64,000 nt of DNA, taken from an uncultured Prevotellaceae bacterium. Lineage in GTDB: Bacteria > Bacteroidota > Bacteroidia > Bacteroidales > Bacteroidaceae. Position numbers and translations under genes: made by a program. The notes under the pieces are model-generated. The model had not been told where the DNA came from and did not search any database. It worked only from the letters and a program-made list of their open reading frames with translations. Positions 16,477-24,487 of the stretch are shown here, in pieces. Where the stretch lies: positions 44,889-108,888 of the forward strand of contig ONMA01000019.1 in the NCBI GenBank assembly GCA_900318815.1, in the 5' to 3' direction. Each line of letters opens with the position of its first letter. Position 1 is the stretch's first letter.

Positions 16477-18975
16477 TCAAAGGCGAAGGGTTATTTTCTT
16501 TCCCTTATAGAGAATATCCTTCGCCTGTTTTCCATTCACCATTACCGTTATCTTTTGCTGCTTCGCCATACCGGGATAGCTGCCTTTGCGTGTACCGATG
16601 GTGAGCTGGCGGCGAGCATCGTCCCACTGTAACAGGATGCGGCTCTGCGCCCCCTGCTCGTAAGCATTGCTATGTCCGTCGTCTTCATATAGGGTAAAGG
16701 TGGCATCGGCTCCCGTATAGACGCGAATCTGGAGCGGCTCGTCGGTCTTCTCGACCGTAGACTGGCGGTCGGGACCATACGGAAGGATGCTTCCACCACG
16801 CACGAAGACGGGGATGAAGGTCTCGTCGACTGTACTCTTCACCGTCGTGCCGCCTGCATAGTGGCGGTTGGTGCGGAAGTCGTACCAGCCAGCCTCGTTC
16901 TTAGGCAGATAGGTAGACCACTCGGTGACGTCTGGCTCCGTGACGGGACTCACGAGGAGCGAGCGTCCGAACATATATTCATACTGCTGGCGCAGCGCCT
17001 CGGCATCGTTGCTGAAGTCGAAGACCAACGGGCGCATCAGCGTGCCTCCATCGAACGCGATACCCGCCGCATAGCTGTAGACGTATGGCAGCAGGCGGTA
17101 ACGCTCACGCAGACACTCACCAATAACCGTTTGTGCCTCGTTGCCATAGCGCCAAGGTTCGGTGTCGCTCATATAGCCATGCACACGCATCAGGGGCAGA
17201 TAGACGCTGGTCTCAATCCAGCGCAGCATCCTGCGGATATAGGCCTGGTCTGAATACTGATTGCCGGGGCGGAAGAAACCGCCTGCATCGTAGGTCCACC
17301 AAGGCATGCCTGCGGCCTGCATACCGAGGCCCGCGACGATTTGCCTGCGGAAGGTTTCCCAGTCGTTGCCCACGTCGCCACTCCACATCGCCGAGCCATA
17401 ACGCTGAATGCCCGGGAATCCGCAGCGAGTGAGGATCATGGGACGCCGGTTGGGGGCGTCCTTCCGCAATCCCTCGTAGACGGTCTTGTTGACCAGCAGC
17501 GGATAGACGTTGCGCACCTCTTCGCCACTCCATTTCCCGTTGTTTACCCGCCGACCGGCCAGGTCGTCGTTCTCAGGCTCCGTGGCATCCTGCCACCAGG
17601 CATCAATGCCTAACGGAACGAGCCGCTCACTGAAGTTCTTCCAATAGGCCGCCGCCGCATCGGGGCTGAAGAAGTCTATCCAGTCGGTGCCGGGAATATA
17701 GTGCCCGTCGGCCAACATCTGCTTTCCCACCTCCGAACTTTTGTCAATCTTCGACCACACACTGACCATGAGCCGCATGCCCATCTGGTGCAGACTGTCG
17801 GTCAATGCCTTGGGATCGGGATAGAACTGCTCATCGAACCGCATGGCATTCCACCCATACTTGCCCCAGTACTGCCAGTCCTGCACAAGGACATCGACTG
17901 GCAGGTGCTCTCTGTGGAAGTGCTGGGCAGTAGTGAGAATCTCGTCGGACGAATGGAAACGCTCGCGACAATGGATATAGCCCAGAGCCCACTGCGGCAT
18001 CAGGGGCGAAGGTCCCGTCAGTTCCCTCAACGAGGCAATGACCTCATCGGGAGTCCCGACAAACACGGTATAGTCGACTGCCGTTGCTACTGGCGAGCGG
18101 AACACCGTTTCGTCCTTTACCTTATTATAATATAAGATGGGAGTGTCGCCTTTCGACAGTTCGGCCGTCACCGTATGCTTGCCTGCCGCGAGGCTGACGA
18201 TGGCCGAGGCCGTAGGTGGTAGCCAAAGGTTCTTCATCTCGATGACCGTCTTCCCGTCGATCATCAGGTTATGCCTGCGAGCCATCTTCTGCCCCACGTC
18301 GAGCAGCAGCGAGTAGTCGCCTCCCTCGGGAATGTCGAGCGTGGCCTCGAAGATGTTGCGCTCGCGCACTTCCTGCTTGCCTCCCTCGGTCGAGGTGACG
18401 TTGACCACCTCGCTGCCACCCGACCCTTCACGCTTGTCAAGGGTGATGTACTGGTCGGAAGGATTGAACTCCGTCAGGCCATAGTTGTTCCACAGCAGAC
18501 CATAGCCCTTGCTCGACAAGAGCATGGGAATGGAAATCTGCGTGTTCACCTGCGTCAGCCTCCGCGAAAGGCCGCGCACATTGGCATAGCCGTCCTGGAA
18601 CTGGCCGAGGCCAAAGAGGCATTCGTCCTTCGGCGAAGTAAAGGCCAGTGTGGCCGTTCCATTGACAAGCTGGTGGCGGGTAGCCGTAAAGACCACCTGT
18701 CCGGCTTTGTTCTCTATGCTGACGGTCTGCCTGGCGGCATCAATATTTACCTTGACATCCCCAGAAGTCACCTCGTCGTGCCTGACATAGAGCCAGTCGG
18801 GCAGATTGCCTTTGTCTGTTGCGGGGGATTTGTAATCCCCCGCTTCCACATACTGTATGCGCACGGCATTGCGTGCCACGGTCTTTACCATCAGTTCTCC
18901 CTTTCCGAAAGGCACGGCCTTTGCACTTGTCAGGCAAAGCAGCCCTGTCATGATGCACCATAAAGTCTTTCTCAT
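16477..18975 (-). CDS. GH31 glycosidase (alpha-xylosidase type)
   Basis: An 832-residue secreted glycoside hydrolase family 31 enzyme. A signal peptide (MRKTLWCIMTGLLCLTSAKA) leads into the N-terminal beta-sandwich. A PA14-like insert (about 215-290) interrupts it, as in several Bacteroidetes alpha-xylosidases. The barrel carries the nucleophile in WWQDATEPE (D463) and the acid/base in MWSGDVGND (D534). PQWALGYIHCRERF and GMPWWTYDAGGF are other GH31 landmarks. The C-terminal domain ends GKKITLRL. Family members release alpha-xylose from xyloglucan or alpha-glucose; which one is not readable here. Residues 45-52 (AGDYKSPA) are encoded by a perfect palindrome found elsewhere in the window and look like a repeat insertion. 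Confidence 0.9.
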   Translation of the reverse strand: MRKTLWCIMTGLLCLTSAKAVPFGKGELMVKTVARNAVRIQYVEAGDYKSPATDKGNLPDWLYVRHDEVTSGDVKVNIDAARQTVSIENKAGQVVFTATRHQLVNGTATLAFTSPKDECLFGLGQFQDGYANVRGLSRRLTQVNTQISIPMLLSSKGYGLLWNNYGLTEFNPSDQYITLDKREGSGGSEVVNVTSTEGGKQEVRERNIFEATLDIPEGGDYSLLLDVGQKMARRHNLMIDGKTVIEMKNLWLPPTASAIVSLAAGKHTVTAELSKGDTPILYYNKVKDETVFRSPVATAVDYTVFVGTPDEVIASLRELTGPSPLMPQWALGYIHCRERFHSSDEILTTAQHFHREHLPVDVLVQDWQYWGKYGWNAMRFDEQFYPDPKALTDSLHQMGMRLMVSVWSKIDKSSEVGKQMLADGHYIPGTDWIDFFSPDAAAAYWKNFSERLVPLGIDAWWQDATEPENDDLAGRRVNNGKWSGEEVRNVYPLLVNKTVYEGLRKDAPNRRPMILTRCGFPGIQRYGSAMWSGDVGNDWETFRRQIVAGLGMQAAGMPWWTYDAGGFFRPGNQYSDQAYIRRMLRWIETSVYLPLMRVHGYMSDTEPWRYGNEAQTVIGECLRERYRLLPYVYSYAAGIAFDGGTLMRPLVFDFSNDAEALRQQYEYMFGRSLLVSPVTEPDVTEWSTYLPKNEAGWYDFRTNRHYAGGTTVKSTVDETFIPVFVRGGSILPYGPDRQSTVEKTDEPLQIRVYTGADATFTLYEDDGHSNAYEQGAQSRILLQWDDARRQLTIGTRKGSYPGMAKQQKITVMVNGKQAKDILYKGKKITLRL
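18821..18843. repeat. Perfect 23-bp palindrome inside the GH31 gene
   Basis: Arms GCGGGGGATT and AATCCCCCGC around TGT. In the GH31 frame it encodes GDYKSPA. A tandem relative lies between genes at 20807-20849. Confidence 0.85.
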
Positions 18976-19044
18976 AGCTTTTATTTAAGTTTTTTATCTA
19001 TCTAAACATCCCTCCCTTCGGGAGGGCTTGGGTGGGCTTTTTTA

Positions 19045-20733
19045 CTACTTCTTCAAATATTTAGCCAATGGGCTATTGTTCTTTCGCAGCCCCACAGCCA
19101 TGCTTTGGGCATTCATCTGTGCGCCAATCTTCGAGGCGTGGGTGTGGTCTTTCTTGAAATACTTGCCAGCCCGCTCCTTGATCTTGGCCACCTCGGCCTT
19201 GGCCTTCTCCTTGTCGGCAGGGAGTTTCTTTACGGCAAACTTCTTGTCGAGGAAGTCGGCACTGATGTTGTGCATATCGACGAACTCGACACCCGTCGCC
19301 TCGACCACTTCACGATACCACTTACCGTAAGAGCCGTCGCGACGCTCCACCTTGCCGTCAGGCCACTCGTTGCGGGGTGTGAGCGAGACAAGGATGGGCG
19401 TGGCCCCCTTCTCGCGCACGTCGTCAATCATCTTCTTCAGATACCAGCCAAAGGAGTAGACCACCTCGTAGGTGCCATTGTCTAAGTGGTAGACGTGGCA
19501 GGTGTCCTTCGCCTCAGCAATCACCCCTCGGGCCTTCTGGTCGGAGATGGGGCAAATGTCGTTATGGCCGAACTGAATGGTGACGAAGTCGCCGGGCTGA
19601 AGCGAGTTGTAGACCTCCTCCCAGAGTCCTTCACGGATAAACGACCGCGTGCTTCTGCCCGCACGGGCAGCATTGAAAAGTGTGATCTTCGACTCGTCGA
19701 ACACCGTCTGCGCCTGCGAGGCCCAGCCCCACATGCCGTCGTCTTCCTTGTCGGCATTCTTCACCGTCGAGTCGCCTGTAAAGAAGACCACGGGCTTCCC
19801 GGCCTCACGCTTCACGGGTTTCATTCGAAGAGGCACGTTCTGCATCATCTGCTGCAGGGGACGCAGCTGTGGGTTCTCACTCTCCCAAATGCCCTCGGCG
19901 GCACTACGGGCGTTCATCTCGGCTCCGAACTTCGAGGTATGAATCTTGTCGCCGAAGAAGTGGTACTTCTCTTTCCACGGGCTGTAGGAGTCTAACTTCT
20001 GCCCACTGCGCTCATTGAGGTCTACGTAAGGCACGCCCTCAACGGCGGCAATGTAGGCACCCCACTCCGTCTGCGGCTTGCGCACAATCTTGCCCGTCTT
20101 CTCGTCGTAGGCATCGCGCGGCGTCAGCGACATCAGGATGGGATGCGCACCACGGTCACGGATTTCCGTGATATATTTGCGCAGGTACGTGCCATAGCTA
20201 TAGACGGTGTCCTGTCGCTGGGTGCGCTGGTTGAAGCCCACATAGCAGGTGTCGGGATCCACGCCGGGAATCACGGCACGGGCTCGTTTCTGGTCGAAGA
20301 ACTCGCCGTTGTCATTATGGCCGATGGACACGACGACCCAGTCGCCCGTCTTCAGCGCATCGCGCACGGCAGGCCACAGGTCGGTGTAGAACGTGCGGGT
20401 CGACATGCCACCCAGTGCCTGGTTCTCCACCGTAATCTTCGCATCGTCGAAGTACTGACTGGCATAGTAGCCCCAGCCCCACTGGCCGTTGCTGCCGTCG
20501 CCGCGCGTGCCGTTGCGCATCGTCGAGTTGCCTATAAGAAACAGCACGGGATTCCCACCCTTACGGGTACTCCCGGGCTTGGGGCGCGACATCAGGGCCT
20601 TGGCAATGGAGTCGGGCGTATTGTCAACCACTTTGTTCACGTCTTCAATAGGATCAGGCAGGTTGTCGAATGCCTGTGCGCCCGCAGTCAGCGCAAGTCC
20701 CAGCATCGCAATAGCAGAAAAGTGTCTTTTCAT
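19045..20733 (-). CDS. Tandem CE12 pectin/rhamnogalacturonan acetylesterase
   Basis: A 562-residue secreted protein made of two SGNH-hydrolase domains, each resembling rhamnogalacturonan acetylesterase (CE12), which removes acetyl groups from pectin. A signal peptide (MKRHFSAIAMLGLALTAGAQA) comes first. Domain 1 (about 60-290): block I FLIGNSTMRNG, block III SIGHNDNGEFF, block V GDKIHTSKFGA. Domain 2 (about 310-545): FFTGDSTVKN, QFGHNDICP, KDHTHASKIGA. Both keep the Ser, the Asn of GHND and the Asp-His pair, so both may be active. Domain 1 has GNS instead of the usual GDS. Next to the GH31 gene on the same strand, it fits a pectin-degrading role. Confidence 0.88.
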   Translation of the reverse strand: MKRHFSAIAMLGLALTAGAQAFDNLPDPIEDVNKVVDNTPDSIAKALMSRPKPGSTRKGGNPVLFLIGNSTMRNGTRGDGSNGQWGWGYYASQYFDDAKITVENQALGGMSTRTFYTDLWPAVRDALKTGDWVVVSIGHNDNGEFFDQKRARAVIPGVDPDTCYVGFNQRTQRQDTVYSYGTYLRKYITEIRDRGAHPILMSLTPRDAYDEKTGKIVRKPQTEWGAYIAAVEGVPYVDLNERSGQKLDSYSPWKEKYHFFGDKIHTSKFGAEMNARSAAEGIWESENPQLRPLQQMMQNVPLRMKPVKREAGKPVVFFTGDSTVKNADKEDDGMWGWASQAQTVFDESKITLFNAARAGRSTRSFIREGLWEEVYNSLQPGDFVTIQFGHNDICPISDQKARGVIAEAKDTCHVYHLDNGTYEVVYSFGWYLKKMIDDVREKGATPILVSLTPRNEWPDGKVERRDGSYGKWYREVVEATGVEFVDMHNISADFLDKKFAVKKLPADKEKAKAEVAKIKERAGKYFKKDHTHASKIGAQMNAQSMAVGLRKNNSPLAKYLKK

Positions 20734-20806
20734 CTTTCTTCGAATAATAGGTTAGTCTTGTTTCTACGTGCAAAGGTAAACAAAAATATTGAAAGCAACA
20801 ACAGTT

Positions 20807-20849
20807 GCGGGGGATTTGTAATCTGTTGCTGAGGATTTGTAATCCCCGC
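20807..20849. repeat. Two head-to-tail copies of the GGATTTGTAATCC palindrome
   Basis: GCGGGGGATTTGTAATC is followed after a few bases by GAGGATTTGTAATCCCCGC. Same family as the palindrome inside the GH31 gene at 18821. It lies in the divergent spacer between the CE12 and SPFH genes. Confidence 0.8.
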
Positions 20850-20907
20850 CACCGTTAATCCTTGTTAAATCAAGCTGCCAATCCATTGTCTGTAACCAGA
20901 AAACACA

Positions 20908-20915
20908 TATCTTTG
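20908..20915 (+). promoter_or_regulatory. -7 box of the SPFH operon
   Basis: TATCTTTG, about 40 bp upstream of the SPFH start. Confidence 0.5.
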
Positions 20916-20956
20916 CAATATCAAAACAATATCACTTTAATAAAATCTTATCTCCT

Positions 20957-21916
20957 ATGGAAACTAAAGAAAAAAAGTTTGATGGAACCGTACTGAGTGG
21001 TTTCCTGATGCTGTTCGCAAGTCTCGCCATGCTTATTCTCTCATTAATGGGGGCCGTCTATGGCATTATCGTTCTCGACGAAGGCGGTAACGGCTGGACG
21101 CTCGTTGGCAGTATCGTTCTGCTCTTCATCAGCATCACCTGCCTGTGCGGCTTCCTGCTGTTAGAACCCAACGAGGCGCGAGTCATCACCTGGTTCGGCA
21201 AATATGCCGGAACATTCACGCAGACGGGCTACTACTGGATCAACCCGTTCTACTCCAGCAAAAAGGTATCACTGCGTGCCCGCAACCTCGACGCAGAACC
21301 TATCAAGGTAAACGACAAGGTGGGTAATCCCGTGATGATTGGCCTGGTACTGGTGTGGAAGCTGAAGGACACCTACAAGGCTCTGTTCGAAGTGGACTCG
21401 CAGACGATGGCCAACAGCCCACAAGGCCAGGTAGGCACCGACGTGAAGAGCATCATGATGGCACTGGAGAGCTTTGTGCGCGTACAGAGCGACGCCGCCC
21501 TGCGTCAGGTGGCCGGACAGTATGCCTACGATGACGAGGACAACAAGACCAACGAGCCAACGCTGCGCTCAAGCGCCGACGAGATTAACCAGCAGCTGGA
21601 GCAGAAACTGGACGAGCGCCTGGCACTGGCAGGTATCGAGGTGGTCGAGGCACGCATCAACTACCTGGCCTACGCCCCCGAGATCGCGGCCGTCATGTTG
21701 CGCCGGCAGCAGGCTTCGGCCATCATCACCGCCCGGGAGAAGATTGTTGAAGGCGCCGTGTCGATGGTGAAGATGGCACTCGACAAACTGGCCAGCGAAG
21801 GCGTCGTGGAACTCGACGATGACAAGAAGGCCGCCATGGTGAGCAATTTGCTCGTGGTACTCTGCGGCGATGACTCCGCGCAGCCTGTAGTGAACACCGG
21901 GACGCTGAACCATTAA
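20957..21916 (+). CDS. SPFH/Band 7 membrane protein
   Basis: A 319-residue prohibitin-like protein. Two N-terminal membrane segments (about 14-40 and 48-68) are followed by EPNEARVITWFGKYAGTFTQTGYYWINPFY, the opening of the SPFH domain. A helical region then reads ALAGIEVVEARINYLAYAPEIAAVMLRRQQASAIITAREKI, as in flotillin-like proteins. Such proteins form large ring or cage oligomers on the inner membrane and scaffold proteases or lipid domains. A 62-residue ribbon-helix-helix protein is encoded 43 bp downstream, an arrangement I have seen described in Bacteroidetes, so the two probably form one transcript. The specific client is unknown. Confidence 0.85.
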   Translation: METKEKKFDGTVLSGFLMLFASLAMLILSLMGAVYGIIVLDEGGNGWTLVGSIVLLFISITCLCGFLLLEPNEARVITWFGKYAGTFTQTGYYWINPFYSSKKVSLRARNLDAEPIKVNDKVGNPVMIGLVLVWKLKDTYKALFEVDSQTMANSPQGQVGTDVKSIMMALESFVRVQSDAALRQVAGQYAYDDEDNKTNEPTLRSSADEINQQLEQKLDERLALAGIEVVEARINYLAYAPEIAAVMLRRQQASAIITAREKIVEGAVSMVKMALDKLASEGVVELDDDKKAAMVSNLLVVLCGDDSAQPVVNTGTLNH

Positions 21917-21959
21917 GCCTGACGAACGAGGCTGAGACGAAACGTGCAACCGTCTGAGT

Positions 21960-22148
21960 ATGGAGAAAAAGACGAAGAGCTTTGTCCTGCGCGTCGACAG
22001 CGACACCATGGACGCCATAGAGGCCTGGGCGGCCGACGAGTTCCGCTCGACCAATGGTCAACTGCAATGGATCATCACCGAGGCATTGCGGAAGGCGAAG
22101 CGTCTGCCCAGACAAAAGAGAACGAATAGCGACGAAACAGCATCTTAA
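21960..22148 (+). CDS. Arc-like ribbon-helix-helix protein
   Basis: A 62-residue basic protein: MEKKTKSFVLRVDSDTMDAIEAWAADEFRS and on to TNGQLQWIITEALRKAKR. The beta strand SFVLRVD and the two helices fit the Arc/MetJ ribbon-helix-helix fold, which binds DNA as a dimer. It follows the SPFH gene on the same strand. It may regulate that operon or simply travel with it; the sequence does not decide. Confidence 0.75.
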   Translation: MEKKTKSFVLRVDSDTMDAIEAWAADEFRSTNGQLQWIITEALRKAKRLPRQKRTNSDETAS

Positions 22149-22208
22149 AACAACCAACAATTACGATATAACTGCCCCAGTTTTCTTGACCCGCAAGTTT
22201 CCTATACA

Positions 22209-23459
22209 ATGAAAAAGTGGCCGACCATAGCTTTTACCGCCTATTTATCGCTCGCTGCTCATGCCCAGGGCATCAGCGGCACATGGAAGGGCGAACTCAA
22301 CGCCGGCATGTTCCGGCTGCCGTTGGTACTGAACATCACAGCCGACGAAACCTGCCGTCCTGTTTGTTGCTGTGCCACAGCAACCTGTACCCTCGACAGT
22401 CCGCTTCAGAACGCCAAGGACATTCCTGCTGAAGTGCTGTTTCGTTCTGAAGATTCGCTGAGCATCTGCAGCCGCACCATCAACGCCACCTATTCGGCTC
22501 GCCTGCAAGGCGACACGCTCCGGGGAACCTTCGTCCAGCACGGACAGCCAATGCCGCTCAACCTGACTCGCGGAACCTACGAGGCACGCCGTCCGCAGAC
22601 GCCCCAGCCGCCATTCCCCTACACTACCGAAGAAGTGCAGTTCGACAATGCCGAGGCTGGCGCAACGTTGTCAGGAACATTAAGTCTTCCTGCCAACGCA
22701 GAGCGTCCGCCTGTAGTGCTGATGGTGACGGGCAGCGGACAGCAGAACCGCGACGAGGAACTGTTCGAGCATCGTCCCTTTGCCGTACTGGCCGACTACT
22801 TAGCCCGACACGGCATAGCATCGCTACGCTATGACGACCGGGGGTTCGGACTGTCGAAAGGAGGCGAAGTGACGAATGCCACCACAAAGGACTTTGCCGA
22901 TGATGCCCTGGCCGGCACGGAATGGCTGCGCCGCTCAGGACGGTTCTCCAAGGTGGGGCTGCTCGGCCATAGCGAGGGCGGTGCCATCGCCTTCATCCTC
23001 GGGGCCAAAGGTACGCTCGACTTCATCGTCAGCCTCGCAGGGCCTGCCCTGAAAGGCGACACCTTGTTGTATCTACAGCAAAAGGCTTTACTGGGGCCTT
23101 TGGGCGGACTTACGAGCATAGAGGGTCTGCGCGTCAATGTCTTGCTGAGCGGCAATCCCTGGCTCCTTTTCTACATCGACTATGATCCTCAACCCGACAT
23201 CGCGCGCGTTAGTTGCCCCGTCTTTGCCCTCAACGGTAGCAAGGACCTGCAGGTGGTACCCGCGCCCAATCTCGAAGCACTCCAGCGCATCCTGCCTCCC
23301 AACAAGCACCATCTGCTGAAGGAATACCCGGAACTGAACCACCTCTTCCAGCATTGCACCACGGGCCATCCCAAGGAGTATGCCACCATTGAGGAGACCA
23401 TTTCCGAAGAGGTGCTCCACGACATTGCCGACTGGATTCTCACTATCAACCAGCAATAA
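22209..23459 (+). CDS. Secreted alpha/beta hydrolase
   Basis: A 416-residue protein with a signal peptide (MKKWPTIAFTAYLSLAAHA) and an N-terminal beta-rich domain of about 110 residues. The alpha/beta-hydrolase part starts RPPVVLMVTGSGQQNRDEE and continues RHGIASLRYDDRGFGLS. The nucleophile elbow is GLLGHSEGG (Ser in GHSEG), a late acidic strand reads CPVFALNGSKDLQV, and the His is probably in LNHLFQH. This resembles bacterial dienelactone-hydrolase or esterase proteins (S9/S15-like) often encoded in Bacteroidetes. Substrate unknown. It begins 60 bp after the Arc-like gene and precedes an aldose-epimerase-like gene on the same strand. Confidence 0.8.
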   Translation: MKKWPTIAFTAYLSLAAHAQGISGTWKGELNAGMFRLPLVLNITADETCRPVCCCATATCTLDSPLQNAKDIPAEVLFRSEDSLSICSRTINATYSARLQGDTLRGTFVQHGQPMPLNLTRGTYEARRPQTPQPPFPYTTEEVQFDNAEAGATLSGTLSLPANAERPPVVLMVTGSGQQNRDEELFEHRPFAVLADYLARHGIASLRYDDRGFGLSKGGEVTNATTKDFADDALAGTEWLRRSGRFSKVGLLGHSEGGAIAFILGAKGTLDFIVSLAGPALKGDTLLYLQQKALLGPLGGLTSIEGLRVNVLLSGNPWLLFYIDYDPQPDIARVSCPVFALNGSKDLQVVPAPNLEALQRILPPNKHHLLKEYPELNHLFQHCTTGHPKEYATIEETISEEVLHDIADWILTINQQ

Positions 23460-23488
23460 TTTTTACGAACTCAATAACTACCGAAATC

Positions 23489-24358
23489 ATGATTGAACTA
23501 AGCAACGAACAACTGACTATCAAGGTCGCAGAAAAGGGAGCCGAGCTCCAGAGTATCATAGACGGCGAAGGACGTGAGTACCTCTGGCAGGCCGACCCAA
23601 AGTACTGGTCGCGCCACTCGCCCATCCTGTTCCCCATCGTGTGCAGCGTGGAGAACGACACCTATACCGTCGACGGCCATGAGTACCACTTGCCTCGTCA
23701 CGGCTTCGCCCGCGACACCGTCTTCACGCTCGTAGCCCAGTCGGAGAACAAGGTGGTCTTTGCACTGCACGACAGCGAGGACACGCTGAAGGTCTACCCC
23801 TACCACTTCAACCTCGCCGTGAGCTATCGTCTCGACGGCAACAAAATTCACGTCATCTGGCATGTGGAGAACACCGACAAGCGTGAGATGCACTTCCAGA
23901 TTGGCGGCCATCCTGCCTTCTACGCCCCTGGCTGCGAGGCCGACAAACCGCTGAAGGGGGTACTGCGCGTAGACAATCCTGACCAACTGAAAGCCCTGAA
24001 GAGCCACATCGACGGCTCCGTGGAGATGACCGAAGTAGAGATTGTATCGAAGGACGGCCTCATCGTGTTCGACGATGAGTTCTTCGCCAACGACTCGGTG
24101 AAACTGCACAACAGCCAGACCAGCAGCGTAGAGCTTCTGAACCCCGACGGCACCGTAGCCGTCACGCTCGACTACAAGTGTCCCATCATCGCCTTCTGGA
24201 GTCCTTATCAGAAGAATGCTCCTTTCGTCTGCTTAGAACCCTGGTACGGCGTAGGCGACCCACGCGGCTACAAGGGCGAGTTCAAGGACAAGCCCATGAT
24301 GAACCACCTGCAGCCAGGCGCCTCCTTCATGAGCGAGTACGTCATCACGATAGGATAA
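23489..24358 (+). CDS. Aldose 1-epimerase family protein
   Basis: A 289-residue galactose-mutarotase-like protein. Landmarks are LWQADPKYWSRHSPILFPIVC, HGFARDTVF, a conserved His in QIGGHPAFYAP, and CLEPWYGVGDP near the C-terminus. These place it in the LacX/YihR-like branch, which interconverts the alpha and beta anomers of sugars or sugar phosphates. No signal peptide, so cytoplasmic. It is last in a four-gene rightward run (SPFH, Arc-like, hydrolase, epimerase) and is followed by a strong two-way terminator. Confidence 0.85.
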   Translation: MIELSNEQLTIKVAEKGAELQSIIDGEGREYLWQADPKYWSRHSPILFPIVCSVENDTYTVDGHEYHLPRHGFARDTVFTLVAQSENKVVFALHDSEDTLKVYPYHFNLAVSYRLDGNKIHVIWHVENTDKREMHFQIGGHPAFYAPGCEADKPLKGVLRVDNPDQLKALKSHIDGSVEMTEVEIVSKDGLIVFDDEFFANDSVKLHNSQTSSVELLNPDGTVAVTLDYKCPIIAFWSPYQKNAPFVCLEPWYGVGDPRGYKGEFKDKPMMNHLQPGASFMSEYVITIG

Positions 24359-24374
24359 GTTTCTCATCCGAAAC

Positions 24375-24408
24375 AGAAAAGTGGGCATATCAACATGCCC
24401 ACTTTTCT
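24375..24408. terminator. Two-way terminator between convergent genes
   Basis: AGAAAAGTGGGCAT (24375-24388) and ATGCCCACTTTTCT (24395-24408), a perfect 14-bp stem with a 6-nt loop. A/T runs lie on both ends of the stem, serving the epimerase gene and the leftward surface-protein operon. Confidence 0.85.
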
Positions 24409-24487
24409 GGTGTAAATCAAATTCTACAAACTTCTTCCAGCATGATACTCAATAGTTCTCATACAAGCCTATAGTATTTGGAACTGT

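Noticed and set aside
19045-20733. Two separate esterase genes
   Set aside because: One continuous frame with a single signal peptide and no stop or start between the domains.
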